DNA of 64,000 bases from Lederbergia galactosidilytica (GCF_017873565.1 NZ_JAGGKH010000003.1:124001-188000); one strand, 5' to 3'. Counted from the first letter of the stretch, positions 8,759 to 21,894 are shown. Numbers and translations are program-made. Notes: generated from the sequence alone by a model not told the origin.

Positions 8759-9301
8759 ATGGAAATCGGTAAGAAAATTAAAACATTGCGATTGAAAAAA
8801 GGGTTAACACAAGAAGAGTTGGGAGAGCGAACTGATTTAAGTAAAGGTTACATCTCTCAGCTTGAACGTGATTTAAGTTCCCCTTCAATGGAAACCTTTT
8901 TTGTAATTTTAGAAGTATTGGGCTGTACACCGAAACAATTTTTTGATGAGGAAGAACGAGAACAACGGGTTGTGTATGAGGAGGAAGTTCAAACTGATTT
9001 TAAAGATGAGGAAAAAGGGTATGAAATAACATGGCTTGTTCCTGAATCCAATGAAATGGAAATGGAGCCAATTTGGTTAACATTAAGTGAAAAAGGGGAG
9101 TTTAAAGAATTCGAGCCATCTTTATCCGAGACCTTCGCTTATGTATTGAAAGGAGAGGTCATGATTACACTTGGAAAGAGAACTTATTTTGCTAAAGCAG
9201 GGGAATCAATTTACTTCCACGCTTCTGATACACACCAAATTAGTAACGTACATAAAGGTTTTAGTGAATTAATTTTGGTCGCAACAGAGTCTTATTTATA
9301 A
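8759..9301 (+). CDS. XRE-cupin transcriptional regulator of the pot operon
   Basis: The 180-residue product has an N-terminal helix-turn-helix (residues about 5-60: [20 protein letters not shown] with [13 protein letters not shown]) and a C-terminal cupin domain (about 110-178, ending [21 protein letters not shown]). This is the PuuR/SutR-like architecture that senses small ligands. I prefer ATG at 8759 to the in-frame ATG at 8744, because GAGG at 8746-8749 is well placed for the former. Position 33 bp before potA suggests that it controls the polyamine transporter, with a polyamine or its N-acetyl derivative as the probable ligand (inferred). Confidence 0.82.
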   Translation: MEIGKKIKTLRLKKGLTQEELGERTDLSKGYISQLERDLSSPSMETFFVILEVLGCTPKQFFDEEEREQRVVYEEEVQTDFKDEEKGYEITWLVPESNEMEMEPIWLTLSEKGEFKEFEPSLSETFAYVLKGEVMITLGKRTYFAKAGESIYFHASDTHQISNVHKGFSELILVATESYL

Positions 9302-9333
9302 GTAGGCCAACGGAAGAGACGGAGGGAACAAAT

Positions 9334-10437
9334 GTGACAGAGCAAGCAATTATTCGTTTTGAAAATGTTTCAAAATACTTCGATGATGATCTAATTTTAG
9401 ACGATGTGTCATTTGAAATGGAACGTGGGAAATTTTACACATTATTAGGCCCATCAGGTTGTGGGAAGACAACGATATTACGTTTAATCGCGGGGTTTAT
9501 TGAACCAACAAAGGGAAATATTTTCTTCAATGGCAAGAAAATTAATCGGATTCCAGCAAACAAACGCCAAGTGAACACAGTGTTTCAAGACTATGCGCTT
9601 TTTCCTCACTTAAATGTGTTTGAAAATGTAGCGTTCGGATTAAGGATTAAAAAATTAAAAAATCATGTTATTGAAGAAAAGGTGAAACAAGCTTTAAAAT
9701 TTGTCAATTTAGCAGGATATGAAAACAGGGAAATCACCGAAATGTCAGGTGGCCAAAGGCAACGTGTCGCAATAGCCCGAGCGATTGTTAATGAACCTGA
9801 AGTGATTTTATTAGATGAACCTTTATCAGCCTTAGACTTAAAACTACGGACAGAGATGCAATACGAGCTTCGTGAGTTACAGCAACGTTTGGGGATTACC
9901 TTTATTTTTGTTACCCATGATCAAGAAGAAGCACTGGCAATGTCAGACGAGATCTTTGTTTTGAATCAAGGAATGATCCAACAAAGCGGAACACCGATAG
10001 ATATTTATGATGAACCAATCAATCGCTTTGTAGCTGATTTTATTGGGGAGTCGAACATTGTTTCTGGAAAGATGATTGAGGATTTTTTGGTTGAGTTTAC
10101 AGGGAAACAATATGAGTGTGTTGACCAAGGGTTTCATGCCAATGAACCGGTGGAAATTGTGATTCGACCTGAGGATTTAGAAATTACAACTTTGGAACGG
10201 GGGAAATTCCGCGTCACAGTCGATACCTTGCTCTTCAGAGGGGTTCATTATGAAATTGTTTGCTATGACCAGGAAGGGAATGAATGGTTGGTTCATTCCA
10301 CTAAAAAGGCGAAACCAGGTGATCAAATTGGGCTTTACTTTGATCCGGAGGCTATCCATGTTATGCGATTAGGTGAAACAGAAGAGGAATTTGATAAGCG
10401 TTTAGAGGCATATGACGAGGTGCGCCATGCAGAGTAA
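9334..10437 (+). CDS. potA: Spermidine/putrescine ABC transporter ATPase PotA
   Basis: ATP-binding subunit (367 residues) of the polyamine importer PotABCD. Walker A GPSGCGKT lies near residues 39-46, the signature MSGGQRQR near 137-144, Walker B ILLDEP near 157-162, and the switch His in [11 protein letters not shown] near 190-200. The C-terminal quarter is the TOBE-like regulatory domain typical of this subfamily ([12 protein letters not shown]). GTG at 9334 is used, with GGAGGG upstream. It overlaps potB by about 11 bases, indicating translational coupling. Confidence 0.93.
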   Translation: MTEQAIIRFENVSKYFDDDLILDDVSFEMERGKFYTLLGPSGCGKTTILRLIAGFIEPTKGNIFFNGKKINRIPANKRQVNTVFQDYALFPHLNVFENVAFGLRIKKLKNHVIEEKVKQALKFVNLAGYENREITEMSGGQRQRVAIARAIVNEPEVILLDEPLSALDLKLRTEMQYELRELQQRLGITFIFVTHDQEEALAMSDEIFVLNQGMIQQSGTPIDIYDEPINRFVADFIGESNIVSGKMIEDFLVEFTGKQYECVDQGFHANEPVEIVIRPEDLEITTLERGKFRVTVDTLLFRGVHYEIVCYDQEGNEWLVHSTKKAKPGDQIGLYFDPEAIHVMRLGETEEEFDKRLEAYDEVRHAE

Positions 10438-11236
10438 GAAAATGCGTAACATTTATTTGGTTCCATATGTTCTTTGGATTGTTCTATTCGTTGTTACACC
10501 AATTTTATTAGTCGTATATTACTCTTTTTTTGATATTGAGGGCAATGTGACCCTGAGTAATTACCAAAAGTTCTTTACACCTGTCTACTTAAAAATGACG
10601 CTTAGTTCATTCTGGTATGCCTTTCTAATTACATTATTTTGCTTACTTATTTCTTATCCAACTGCTTACCTATTAACAAAAGCGAAACATCGGCAATTAT
10701 GGCTACTACTGATCATCCTGCCATCATGGATTAATTTATTATTAAAAGCTTATGCTTTTTTAGGGATATTTGGAGCTTATGGCCCGGCGAACCAGCTATT
10801 GGATGTGATCGGCATTGGTTCACGGCAAATTTTATTTACCGATTTCAGCTTTATCTTTGTTTCGGTTTATATTTTTATTCCTTTTATGATTTTGCCGATT
10901 TTTAATGCATTGGAAAAGCTTAATCCCTCCTATATCTATGCGGCAAACGATCTTGGGGCTAGCGCTTGGATGACGTTTAGACGAGTCATTTTTCCCCTGA
11001 CATTAAAGGGCGTGAAATCTGGTTGTCAGGCTGTTTTTATTCCGTCTCTATCTTTATTTATGATTACAAGATTAATCGCCGGAAATCGCGTGATCACATT
11101 AGGAACGGCGATTGAACAGCATTTTCTTGTTACACAGGATTGGGGAATGGGCTCCACAATCGCGGTCTTTTTAATCATTGCGATGGCGATTATCATGATC
11201 CTGACAGGCCAACGGAAGCGGGGTGATTTGGCGTGA
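10427..11236 (+). CDS. potB: Spermidine/putrescine ABC transporter permease PotB
   Basis: Membrane subunit with six predicted helices. The cytoplasmic EAA-type loop reads [24 protein letters not shown] (about residues 170-193), where the ATPase docks. I chose ATG at 10427 ([11 protein letters not shown]) because GAGGTG sits just before it; an in-frame ATG at 10412 would lack a site. The gene overlaps potA at its start and potC at its end. Confidence 0.93.
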   Translation: MQSKKMRNIYLVPYVLWIVLFVVTPILLVVYYSFFDIEGNVTLSNYQKFFTPVYLKMTLSSFWYAFLITLFCLLISYPTAYLLTKAKHRQLWLLLIILPSWINLLLKAYAFLGIFGAYGPANQLLDVIGIGSRQILFTDFSFIFVSVYIFIPFMILPIFNALEKLNPSYIYAANDLGASAWMTFRRVIFPLTLKGVKSGCQAVFIPSLSLFMITRLIAGNRVITLGTAIEQHFLVTQDWGMGSTIAVFLIIAMAIIMILTGQRKRGDLA

Positions 11237-12039
11237 AAGGAAAAGCAAAAATAGCCAATCTTTATTTAGTACTTGTCTTTTTTGTTCTATATGCGCCAAT
11301 TTTTTATCTCATGTATTATTCCTTTAATAGTGGAGGATCAATGCGTAACTTTGAAGGATTTACTTGGGAATATTACCTCAATGTTTTTAAAGACACGAGA
11401 TTAATTATTATAGCTTTAAATACTTTAGTCATTGCTCTCCTATCAGCTACAATTTCGACTATACTCGGTATTTTTGGAGCCCTTGCGATTATGTATGTGC
11501 GGAAGATGCAAACAAAGCAGACATTACAAACCTTAAATAATGTGCTAATAGTTAGTCCGGATGTCATCATTGGTGCCTCCTTTCTGATTATGTTTACAAT
11601 GATTGGGATTAAGCTTGGCTTTACATCTGTCTTGCTTTCTCATATTGCCTTTAGTGTACCGATTGTCGTAATTATGGTTTTGCCAAAACTGCAAGAAATG
11701 AGTACAAGTTTGATTGACGCAGCGAAAGATTTGGGGGCAACCAATTGGGATGTGTTATCAAAAGTAATTTTGCCCTATATCACACCAGGTGTATTCGCCG
11801 GATTTTTTATGGCATTAACCTATTCGCTAGATGATTTTGCTGTGACCTTTTTTGTCACAGGGAACGGCTTCTCTACACTATCTGTAGAAATTTATTCGCG
11901 GGCACGACAAGGGATTTCTTTAGAGATCAATGCGTTGTCTACACTAATATTTCTAATTACGCTTGTGCTTGTTTTAGGTTATTACTTCGTAAATCAACGC
12001 AATGCTAAACCTTCTGGTCAAGGGGTGAGAAAATCATGA
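11233..12039 (+). CDS. potC: Spermidine/putrescine ABC transporter permease PotC
   Basis: Second permease subunit, 268 residues, six membrane helices. The EAA loop is DAAKDLGATNWDVLSKVILPYI (about residues 162-183), and the following YSLDDFAVTFFVTG is characteristic of PotC. It begins with GTG in a four-base GTGA overlap with potB and ends in an ATGA overlap with potD, so all four pot genes are translationally linked. Confidence 0.93.
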   Translation: MKGKAKIANLYLVLVFFVLYAPIFYLMYYSFNSGGSMRNFEGFTWEYYLNVFKDTRLIIIALNTLVIALLSATISTILGIFGALAIMYVRKMQTKQTLQTLNNVLIVSPDVIIGASFLIMFTMIGIKLGFTSVLLSHIAFSVPIVVIMVLPKLQEMSTSLIDAAKDLGATNWDVLSKVILPYITPGVFAGFFMALTYSLDDFAVTFFVTGNGFSTLSVEIYSRARQGISLEINALSTLIFLITLVLVLGYYFVNQRNAKPSGQGVRKS

Positions 12040-13109
12040 AACAAATCATGCGTATTTTTGTCCCTGTGATCGTCATTGCATTTGGTCTGATGTATCTAGC
12101 CTCACATTTGAATTCAGCCCAAGGTTTTACAGGAGGCAATACGTTAAATGTTTATAACTGGGGAGATTATATTGATCCAGAATTGATTGATAAATTCGAA
12201 GAAGAAACAGGAATGAAGGTCATTTATCAAACTTTCGATTCCAATGAGGCGATGATGACGAAAATTTCCCAAGGGGGAACAGCGTATGATGTGACAGTTC
12301 CGTCGGAATACGCGATTAGCAAGATGAAGGAAGAAGAAATGCTGCTACCACTTGATCATGAAAAAATCCCTAATTTGCAGTATATTGATCCCCGTTTTTT
12401 GGATTTATCCTTTGATCCGAAAAATGAGTATTCCATTCCATATTTTTGGGGAACCTTTGGAATTATTTATAATCCGAAAATGTTAGATGGTCAGACATTA
12501 ACAAGCTGGGAGGACTTATGGAACCCTGAATATAAAAATCAAATCTTCCTTGTTGATGGAGCAAGGGAAGTGATTGGAATGGGGTTAAATAGCCTTGGCT
12601 ATTCTTTGAATGATACGAATAAGGAGCATCTAAAAGAAGCTAAGCAAAAGCTTGATCAACTCACACCTAATGTGAAAGCAATCATTGGTGATGAAATCAA
12701 ACTTTTACTTGCAAATGAAGAAGCTGCTATTGGTGTGACCTGGTCTGGGGAAGCGGCTGATGTTATGTGGGAAAATGAAAATGTTGATTATGTAGTGCCT
12801 GAAGAGGGGTCCAATTTGTGGTTTGATAATATGGTTATCCCTAAATCAGCCCAAAATATAGAAGGAGCTTATAAATTTATCAATTTTATGCTTGATCCCG
12901 AAAATGCCGCCCAGAATGCGGATTATGTTGGCTACTCTACACCTAACCAAAAAGCATTGGATTATTTAGATGAAGAAGTTGTCAACGATCAACGCTTTTA
13001 TCCAGAGCCCGAGTTAACGGAGAAGTTAGAAGTCTATGATAATTTAGGGAAAAAAATGCTCGCATACTATAATGATTTATACTTAGAGTTTAAAATGCAT
13101 CGAAAATGA
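12036..13109 (+). CDS. potD: Polyamine-binding protein PotD, membrane-anchored
   Basis: Extracytoplasmic receptor (357 residues) that captures spermidine/putrescine for PotABC. The mature domain begins LNVYNWGDYIDPELIDKFEEETG (about residues 36-58), a strong PotD/PotF signature, and contains YDVTVPSEYAISKM and VTWSGEAADVMW. The N-terminus is a single hydrophobic segment (MRIFVPVIVIAFGLMYLASHL) with no cysteine, so the receptor is probably held by an uncleaved helix or released by signal peptidase I rather than lipidated. It is the last gene of the operon. Confidence 0.92.
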   Translation: MKQIMRIFVPVIVIAFGLMYLASHLNSAQGFTGGNTLNVYNWGDYIDPELIDKFEEETGMKVIYQTFDSNEAMMTKISQGGTAYDVTVPSEYAISKMKEEEMLLPLDHEKIPNLQYIDPRFLDLSFDPKNEYSIPYFWGTFGIIYNPKMLDGQTLTSWEDLWNPEYKNQIFLVDGAREVIGMGLNSLGYSLNDTNKEHLKEAKQKLDQLTPNVKAIIGDEIKLLLANEEAAIGVTWSGEAADVMWENENVDYVVPEEGSNLWFDNMVIPKSAQNIEGAYKFINFMLDPENAAQNADYVGYSTPNQKALDYLDEEVVNDQRFYPEPELTEKLEVYDNLGKKMLAYYNDLYLEFKMHRK

Positions 13110-13136
13110 AATAGTGAAATAGAATGGTCTTTAATC

Positions 13137-13305
13137 GTAAGGCCATAACTAGGTTAGAGGAGTCTCGGGTTAATAGGAAATTACTCACAAAGGCAAGGAA
13201 GTACTAGTGCAGACAAAGCAACAACAGGAAGTTGCGATTGAGCCTGCTGCCAGGAAGGCGCGTATTTAGCCTTTGATTCCCTATTAAACCTGAGGCTTTA
13301 CTTTT
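13137..13305 (+). other. Structured intergenic element of unknown type after potD
   Basis: Nested inverted repeats enclose about 100 bases. The outer pair is GTAAGGCC (13137-13144) with GGCTTTAC (13294-13301), followed by TTTT. The inner pair is CTCGGGTTAATAGG (13164-13177) with its near complement at 13280-13294, with one G-U pair and one bulge. Inside are small hairpins GCAAC/GTTGC (13218-13235) and GCCT/AGGC (13242-13259), and the repeated word CAGGAAG. It could be an elaborate terminator of the pot operon, a structured RNA or a small mobile repeat. I recognise no named riboswitch. The remainder to 13550 has no gene. Confidence 0.45.
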
Positions 13306-13551
13306 GCTCTCCACTAATCCGTTGATGGTTTCCCCTCAAAGTTGAACATTACAGTGAAATCCCTATTTTATTTTGTCTCCAACAGCCTTTCTCAATAAAG
13401 CGGCCTTAGCGTGTTTATTGGCCCGCTCGCGATCATTTTATACTTTTAAAAAAATGTCGAAAAATCTTTTTATTGTTTTACTTTTTTCAATGGTTGGTAT
13501 GATCGTATTGAAAACGGATTCAAAATAAAATGGTGAGTTTTCAAAAGCTAA

Positions 13552-13566
13552 AACATTCTGAAAATC
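13552..13566 (+). promoter_or_regulatory. CodY-like box before ilvE
   Basis: AACATTCTGAAAATC matches 12 of 15 positions of the CodY consensus AATTTTCWGAAAATT and abuts the -35 box of the ilvE promoter. CodY repression of branched-chain amino acid genes when isoleucine and GTP are high is established in Bacillus; its action here is inferred. Confidence 0.5.
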
Positions 13567-13568
13567 CC

Positions 13569-13597
13569 TTGACCTTTCGCCAATACCGCGGTATCAT
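13569..13597 (+). promoter_or_regulatory. ilvE promoter
   Basis: TTGACC (13569-13574) and TATCAT (13592-13597) are separated by exactly 17 bp, about 65 bp before the ilvE start. Confidence 0.7.
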
Positions 13598-13660
13598 AGG
13601 AACAATTTAATAAATCAAAACTAACTGAAAAATAAATATCCGATGAGAGGGGCGAATAAA

Positions 13661-14560
13661 ATGAGTGAACAATTGATCTTCCTCAACGGAGAATTCGTAA
13701 AAAAAGAAGACGCCGTTGTTTCTGTATATGATCATGGATTTCTTTATGGAGATGGAATCTTCGAAGGAATTCGGGCGTATTCAGGAAATGTATTCCGCTT
13801 AGATGAGCATTTGACACGTTTGTATGACTCGGCGAAGTCCATCATGTTAACCATTCCGTATTCAAAAGAGGAAATGACTAACATTGTTGTAAAAACACTC
13901 CGCCAAAATAAGCTCAATGATGGCTACATTCGCCTCGTAGTATCTCGTGGTGTAGGGGATCTTGGATTAAATCCATATACATGCGAGAAACCAACCGTAT
14001 TGGCCATTGCTGAACCACTACGGATTTATCCTAAAGAGCTATATGAGACCGGACTTGAAATTATTACAGTTGCAACAAGACGTAATAGATCTGATGCATT
14101 AAGTCCGATGGTAAAATCTCTCAATTACTTAAATAATGTTTTGGTTAAAATTGAAGCCTCGTTAGCTGGTGTTTCCGAAGCCCTTATGTTAAATGATCAA
14201 GGTCATGTCGCAGAGGGATCGGCTGATAATATATTCATAGTGAAAGACGGTAAGTTAAAAACTCCACCTGGATATGTAGGAGCACTTGTCGGAATTACGA
14301 GAAATGCTATTATGGAATTAGCTCAAGCTAAAGGTTACGAAATGGTAGAAGGCATTTTTACTAGACATGAAGTTTACACTGCTGATGAAGTCTTTTTAAC
14401 AGGTACGGCTGCAGAAGTGATCCCTGTTACTAAAGTAGATGGTCGTGTAGTTGGTGATGGAAAACCAGGACCAGTCACAATTGATTTGTCAGAAAGTTTC
14501 CGCGAATTAACGGTAACCGATGGTGTCAAAATTCATGACGAGTCGTTAAATGTTGGATAA
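13661..14560 (+). CDS. ilvE: Branched-chain amino acid aminotransferase
   Basis: Class IV PLP-dependent aminotransferase (299 residues) that carries out the last step of leucine, isoleucine and valine synthesis. It shows the opening FLNGEFVKKEDAVVSVYDHGFLYGDGIFEGIRAY, the PLP lysine in VKSLNYLNNVL (about residue 155) and the fold-type IV pattern EALMLNDQGHVAEGSADNIFIV. I place the start at ATG 13661, preceded by GAGAGGGGCG; the in-frame ATG at 13643 lies within that site. It opens the ilv-leu block, 77 bp before ilvD. Confidence 0.93.
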   Translation: MSEQLIFLNGEFVKKEDAVVSVYDHGFLYGDGIFEGIRAYSGNVFRLDEHLTRLYDSAKSIMLTIPYSKEEMTNIVVKTLRQNKLNDGYIRLVVSRGVGDLGLNPYTCEKPTVLAIAEPLRIYPKELYETGLEIITVATRRNRSDALSPMVKSLNYLNNVLVKIEASLAGVSEALMLNDQGHVAEGSADNIFIVKDGKLKTPPGYVGALVGITRNAIMELAQAKGYEMVEGIFTRHEVYTADEVFLTGTAAEVIPVTKVDGRVVGDGKPGPVTIDLSESFRELTVTDGVKIHDESLNVG

Positions 14561-14637
14561 ACTTGTTTTTACTCAGAATGGAACTTGAGCATTTGTTCAT
14601 TTCGACTATGAAACTGTCATAACAGGAGTTGTAATCA

Positions 14638-16302
14638 ATGAGAAGCGATATGATTAAGAAGGGGATTGACCGAGCTCCGCATAGAAGTCTATTATATGCT
14701 ACAGGTCTAAAAACAAAAGATTTAGAAAAGCCTTTTATAGGTGTTTGTAATTCATATATTGATATTATTCCGGGGCATAAGCATTTAAATACTTTTGCTG
14801 AAGTCGTAAAGGAAGCGATATGGGAAGCAGGTGGTGTCCCGTTTGAATTTAATACGATTGGTGTAGATGATGGTATTGCCATGGGGCATATTGGAATGCG
14901 TTATTCCTTACCAAGTCGAGAAATTATTGCAGATGCAGCTGAGACAGTAATTAATGCTCACTGGTTTGACGGAGTATTTTATATTCCAAACTGCGATAAG
15001 ATCACTCCAGGAATGTTGATGGCTGCATTTAGAACCAATGTCCCTTCCATTTTTGTATCAGGTGGCCCAATGGAAGGTGGAACATCATCAACAGGCGAAC
15101 CACTAACATTAACATCTGTTTTTGAAGGGGTGGGAGCTTTCCATGCTGGAAAAATGTCAGAGGAAAAGCTTCTCGACATTGAACAAAATGCATGTCCTAC
15201 CTGTGGATCTTGTTCAGGAATGTTTACCGCTAATTCCATGAACTCCTTGATGGAAATGCTTGGTGTCACAGTTCCAGGAAATGGAACGATTGTAGCGACA
15301 TCCAATGAACGTCATCGGTTGATTAAAGAAGCGGCAAAGAATCTGATTCGAATGGTAAAAGACGATGTGAAGCCGCGTGACTTAGTCACCGATCAAACAA
15401 TTGATGACTGTTTCGCACTTGATATGGCTATGGGTGGATCAACCAATACAGTTCTTCATACGTTGGCGATTGCTCATGAGGCAGGTTTAGACTATGATCT
15501 ATCCAGAATTAATAAAGTAGCTGAAAGAGTTCCTTACTTAGCAAAGATCGCACCAGCCTCTGATTATACAATGCAAGATGTACATGATGCTGGCGGAATT
15601 AGTGCGATTATTCGCGAATTATGTGAAATTGGGGCAATTGAGAGAGAGAGAATGACTGTAACCGGAAAAACAGTTTATGAAAATGTGAAAGATCATGTTA
15701 TCAAGAATCCTAAAGTCATAAGACCAAAAGAAAACCCATATAGCCCTGTAGGTGGCTTATCCATTTTATACGGGAATATTGCTCCTAATGGAGGCGTCAT
15801 AAAAGTGGGAGCTGTCGATCCGTCGATTAAAACTTTTACAGGTAAAGCTGTTGTGTATGAGTCACAAGATGATGCACAAGAAGGAATTAATAATGGTACA
15901 GTGAAGGCAGGGCATGTGGTCGTCATCCGTTATGAAGGCCCTAAGGGTGGACCAGGAATGCCGGAAATGCTATCACCTACTTCAGCAATAGCGGGAAGAG
16001 GTTTGGATAAGGACGTAGCATTAATTACAGATGGAAGATTTTCCGGAGCATCTAGAGGGATTTCAATCGGCCATATTTCTCCAGAAGCAGCTGAAGGTGG
16101 TCCGATAGCCTTAGTGGAAGATGGCGATGAAATAGTTATTGATCTTACCAACCGTACCATTCAGTTGAATGTGGATGAAGAAACATTGGCTAACCGTCAA
16201 GCGAACTTGAAGCCATTTGAACCAAAGATAAAATCGGGATATTTGGCACGATATTCTAAACTAGTTACTTCTGCTAGCACTGGCGGAGTAATGAAAATAT
16301 AG
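14638..16302 (+). CDS. ilvD: Dihydroxy-acid dehydratase
   Basis: Fe-S dehydratase (554 residues) converting dihydroxy acids to 2-keto acids in valine and isoleucine synthesis. Cluster-ligand cysteines appear in VCNSY (about residue 37), [10 protein letters not shown] (about 119) and [11 protein letters not shown] (about 190-195); the C-terminal [23 protein letters not shown] is also diagnostic. ATG at 14638 follows AGGAG. It probably shares the ilvE transcript and lies outside the T-box that governs ilvB onward. Confidence 0.95.
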   Translation: MRSDMIKKGIDRAPHRSLLYATGLKTKDLEKPFIGVCNSYIDIIPGHKHLNTFAEVVKEAIWEAGGVPFEFNTIGVDDGIAMGHIGMRYSLPSREIIADAAETVINAHWFDGVFYIPNCDKITPGMLMAAFRTNVPSIFVSGGPMEGGTSSTGEPLTLTSVFEGVGAFHAGKMSEEKLLDIEQNACPTCGSCSGMFTANSMNSLMEMLGVTVPGNGTIVATSNERHRLIKEAAKNLIRMVKDDVKPRDLVTDQTIDDCFALDMAMGGSTNTVLHTLAIAHEAGLDYDLSRINKVAERVPYLAKIAPASDYTMQDVHDAGGISAIIRELCEIGAIERERMTVTGKTVYENVKDHVIKNPKVIRPKENPYSPVGGLSILYGNIAPNGGVIKVGAVDPSIKTFTGKAVVYESQDDAQEGINNGTVKAGHVVVIRYEGPKGGPGMPEMLSPTSAIAGRGLDKDVALITDGRFSGASRGISIGHISPEAAEGGPIALVEDGDEIVIDLTNRTIQLNVDEETLANRQANLKPFEPKIKSGYLARYSKLVTSASTGGVMKI

Positions 16303-16391
16303 AATAATTCAGATGAAAGTGTAAAGACTACATTTAAATATCAAGTGTATGTTCAGAAGAAGATTAAACTTCCTTTGAACATCACCACAAA
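16303..16391. other. Gap between ilvD and the T-box leader
   Basis: A short AT-rich stretch that should contain either the ilvB promoter or simple read-through from ilvD. I could not assign clear -35/-10 boxes. Confidence 0.3.
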
Positions 16392-16669
16392 GCAATGAAA
16401 AGGTAAAAATGAATGGACCCACTGCATTACCAGAGAGTCGGCACTGCTGGAAACCGACAATGCAGCCATTTGTGACATCGCCTTGGAGCAGGTACCCGGA
16501 AAACATTCGTGATTATGGGTACACGGGGATTTTCAGTTCTCGTTATCAATGAGTGGCATTAGTCGCTCCTGAGTCAGTGAATTTCACTGAAAAGTAGGGT
16601 GGTACCATGAAGTTTTTTCATCCCTGCATAAAAGGTTCTCCTTTTGTGTGGGCTGAAAAAACTTTTTTA
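16392..16669 (+). promoter_or_regulatory. T-box riboswitch leader of ilvB, probably isoleucine-specific
   Basis: A canonical T-box sequence AGGGTGGTACC (16596-16606) precedes a strong terminator whose stem pairs AGTTTTTTCA (16611-16620) with TGAAAAAACT (16654-16663) and ends in T6. Upstream, stem I can be drawn: GC..AAGG (16392-16402) with CCTT..GC, a kink-turn-like AATGAA/GGA, then AATGG/CCATT and CTGCATT/AATGCAG, enclosing an AGAGAG loop. The bulge opposite GTAAAAATG contains GACATCG, giving ATC (16477-16479) as the likely specifier codon, that is isoleucine. The T-box call is firm; the codon is read from my hand fold. Confidence 0.9.
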
Positions 16670-16840
16670 TTTACGCATTTTTACACTATTAGAGTGAGGA
16701 TATTAGCCATTCAAAATAAAAAATGTTGTTATTTTTAAAGACTAGAGGGAATTTTTTCACAAATCGGTGAATTTAATGCATGAATTGTCGGATTTATGAT
16801 ATGTTTTAAAAAATGATAATTTGAAAGGATGAAGCTTGCA
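16670..16840. other. Untranslated region between T-box terminator and ilvB
   Basis: About 170 bases of AT-rich sequence with no ORF. GAATTTTTTCACAAA near 16749 weakly resembles a CodY box. I see nothing else definite. Confidence 0.3.
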
Positions 16841-18580
16841 GTGAGTATGGGAATCCAAATGGAAGCAAATAACCAAAATACAGCCACTGAAGCCAAAGGT
16901 AAAACGAAGACCGGAGCGGATTTGTTTATTGAGACATTACAAAAAGAGAAAGTAGAAGTTATTTTTGGTTATCCAGGAGGGGCCGTACTCCCAATCTACG
17001 ATGCCCTGCATAAAAATCCTATGAGACATGTTTTGACTAGGCATGAGCAAGGAGCAATCCACGCGGCAGAGGGATATGCGCGGGTAACTGGAAAACCGGG
17101 AGTGGTCATCGCCACGTCTGGCCCTGGAGCAACCAATTTAGTGACAGGTATCGCGGATGCCATGATGGATTCATTACCACTTGTTGTGTTTACAGGGCAA
17201 GTTGGAAGTTCATTATTGGGAACAGATGCTTTCCAAGAATCAGATATTGTCGGAATTACAATGCCAATTACAAAGCATAGTTACCAAGTGAAAGATTTAA
17301 AAGATATTGGGCGTATCATTAAAGAGGCATTCCACATTGCTTCAACGGGTCGTCCAGGACCTGTTTTAATTGATATCCCGAAAGATATTGCAACCCAGTT
17401 ATCAGGGGAATATCCAGAGGCAAGTATACAATTACCAGGGTACCAACCGACAACAAAACCAAATTATTTGCAATTACAAAAGCTTACTAGCCTTATGAGC
17501 AATGCTAAAAAACCATTAATTCTTGCTGGAGCAGGGATATTATTTGCTAAAGCTCACAAAGAATTTCAGGAGTTTATTGAAAAAACAGGCTATCCAGTAG
17601 TAAATACTTTACTAGGATTAGGAACCATACCTGGCGACCATGAACAGTTTCTAGGAATGGGGGGCATGCACGGAACGTATACGTCAAATATGGCCATCAC
17701 AGACTGTGATCTACTTATCAATATTGGAGCACGTTTTGATGATCGTTTGACTGGGAATCTTAAGTATTTTGCTCCGAATGCAACGGTTGCCCATATTGAT
17801 ATCGATCCAGCAGAAATTGGCAAAAATGTACCGACAGCTGTTCCAATTGTAGGAGATGCAAAGGTTGTACTAAAAGAACTTTTAAAGATGGACTTTATTC
17901 TTCCGGATATTTCAGATTGGATGAAACAATTACAGGCAAATAAGGAGAAATATCCATTTAAAAAACCTAGCTCACCTGAAGGAAAGCTTTCATCCCCACA
18001 TGTGATTGAAATAATTCATGAGTTGACAGGTGGAGATGCGATTGTCACAACTGATGTTGGGCAACATCAAATGTGGGCAGCCCAATACTATCCTTTCAAT
18101 GGCCCTCATAATTGGGTGACATCTGGAGGGCTTGGAACAATGGGCTTTGGGTTCCCCGCTGCAATTGGAGCACAATTAGCAGCGCCTGAACAGACCGTTG
18201 TGGCGATATCAGGAGATGGAGGATTCCAGATGACTCTACAGGAATTGTCTGTAATTAAAGAACTGAATTTGCCGGTAAAGGTTGTAATTATCAACAATGC
18301 CTGTTTAGGAATGGTTCGTCAGTGGCAAGAAAAGTTTTATGAAAAACGTTATTCGCATTCGTTAATGCCTGAACAGCCTGATTTTGTTAAACTGTCTGAG
18401 GCTTATGGAATAAAAGGTTTTAGATGTGCCAATGCTGAGGAAGCAAAAAAAACCTTGGAAGAAGCTTTCAATTATCCAGGGCCTGCACTCATTGATTGTC
18501 GCGTAATTCAAGACGAAATTGTGTGTCCAATGGTTCCAACAGGAAAAGGACTTCATGAAATGATTGGGGTGGGAGAATGA
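16841..18580 (+). CDS. ilvB: Acetolactate synthase large subunit
   Basis: Thiamine-diphosphate enzyme of about 579 residues that condenses pyruvate with pyruvate or 2-ketobutyrate, the first common step. Landmarks are [13 protein letters not shown] and [15 protein letters not shown] with the catalytic Glu near residue 65, [13 protein letters not shown], and the ThDP motif [12 protein letters not shown] through [11 protein letters not shown] near residues 460-490. I favour GTG at 16841, nine bases after AAAGGATG; an in-frame ATG at 16829 overlaps that site, and ATG 16847 is another option. It is followed by ilvH in a four-base overlap. Confidence 0.94.
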   Translation: MSMGIQMEANNQNTATEAKGKTKTGADLFIETLQKEKVEVIFGYPGGAVLPIYDALHKNPMRHVLTRHEQGAIHAAEGYARVTGKPGVVIATSGPGATNLVTGIADAMMDSLPLVVFTGQVGSSLLGTDAFQESDIVGITMPITKHSYQVKDLKDIGRIIKEAFHIASTGRPGPVLIDIPKDIATQLSGEYPEASIQLPGYQPTTKPNYLQLQKLTSLMSNAKKPLILAGAGILFAKAHKEFQEFIEKTGYPVVNTLLGLGTIPGDHEQFLGMGGMHGTYTSNMAITDCDLLINIGARFDDRLTGNLKYFAPNATVAHIDIDPAEIGKNVPTAVPIVGDAKVVLKELLKMDFILPDISDWMKQLQANKEKYPFKKPSSPEGKLSSPHVIEIIHELTGGDAIVTTDVGQHQMWAAQYYPFNGPHNWVTSGGLGTMGFGFPAAIGAQLAAPEQTVVAISGDGGFQMTLQELSVIKELNLPVKVVIINNACLGMVRQWQEKFYEKRYSHSLMPEQPDFVKLSEAYGIKGFRCANAEEAKKTLEEAFNYPGPALIDCRVIQDEIVCPMVPTGKGLHEMIGVGE

Positions 18581-19104
18581 AACCGATGAAACGAGTTCTT
18601 ACCGTAACAGTTAATAATAATAGTGGGGTATTGAATCGGGTCACGGGATTATTTGCAAAAAGGCAGTTCAATATTGAAAGTATTACGGTAGGACCAACTG
18701 AAAATCCTACTGTCTCTAAAATTACTTTCATTGTGCCAATGGATGACCCGGGAAAAATGGAACAACTAGTGAAGCAATTGCAAAAGCAAATTGATGTACT
18801 GAAGGTTTCTGATATTACCGATAAGTCAATTGTAACAAGGGAATTAGCCCTTATAAAAGTACAGTGCCCACCACCTGTTAGAAGTGAAGTATATAGCATT
18901 ATTGAGCCCTTTAGAGCAACGGTGATTGATATGGGGAAAAACAATATCACTGTACAAGTAACTGGAGAACCTAATAAAGTAGAAGCTTTTATTGAGTTGC
19001 TTAGGCCTTATGGCATTAAAGATATATCTAGAACAGGGGTTACAGCCTTTGTCCGCGAGTATCAAAAGCAAGAATCAGCACAACTATCTATATTACAATT
19101 ATAA
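18577..19104 (+). CDS. ilvH: Acetolactate synthase regulatory small subunit
   Basis: A 175-residue subunit that binds valine and sets feedback inhibition of IlvB. It opens with an ACT domain, [24 protein letters not shown] followed by NIESITVG (residues about 4-36), and has the usual C-terminal ACT-like half ending with [12 protein letters not shown]-type sequence (here [19 protein letters not shown]). ATG at 18577 overlaps the ilvB stop as ATGA; ATG at 18586 is an alternative start. It is translationally coupled to ilvB. Confidence 0.93.
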   Translation: MKPMKRVLTVTVNNNSGVLNRVTGLFAKRQFNIESITVGPTENPTVSKITFIVPMDDPGKMEQLVKQLQKQIDVLKVSDITDKSIVTRELALIKVQCPPPVRSEVYSIIEPFRATVIDMGKNNITVQVTGEPNKVEAFIELLRPYGIKDISRTGVTAFVREYQKQESAQLSILQL

Positions 19105-19118
19105 AAACTAGGAGATGA

Positions 19119-21687
<2,569 letters not shown>

Positions 21688-21693
21688 CTTTAA

Positions 21694-21722
21694 TTTCGGG
21701 GGGTGCTTGGCACGTCCCGAAA
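21694..21722 (+). terminator. Hairpin after leuA, possible weak terminator
   Basis: TTTCGGG (21694-21700) pairs with CCCGAAA (21716-21722), with TGC/GCA inside the loop. Only a short TTTAGG follows, so it may be a processing or partial-termination site rather than a full stop. The following 170 bases to leuB hold another short repeat CTGT..GTC/GACAG near 21750 and no gene. Confidence 0.4.
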
Positions 21723-21894
21723 TTTAGGCCAATAGAAAGTAGCGATCTTAACTGTTTGTCTTTACTAGACAGGATATAAACTACAAAGGCATTGCGAAGT
21801 GAAGGGCGAAGTTAGTCAGGGAAAGCATGCATAACGTCTTCAGGAGAAATAGGATATTGATAACCTTATGGGATTATGTTTGGGGGTTTGAAGT

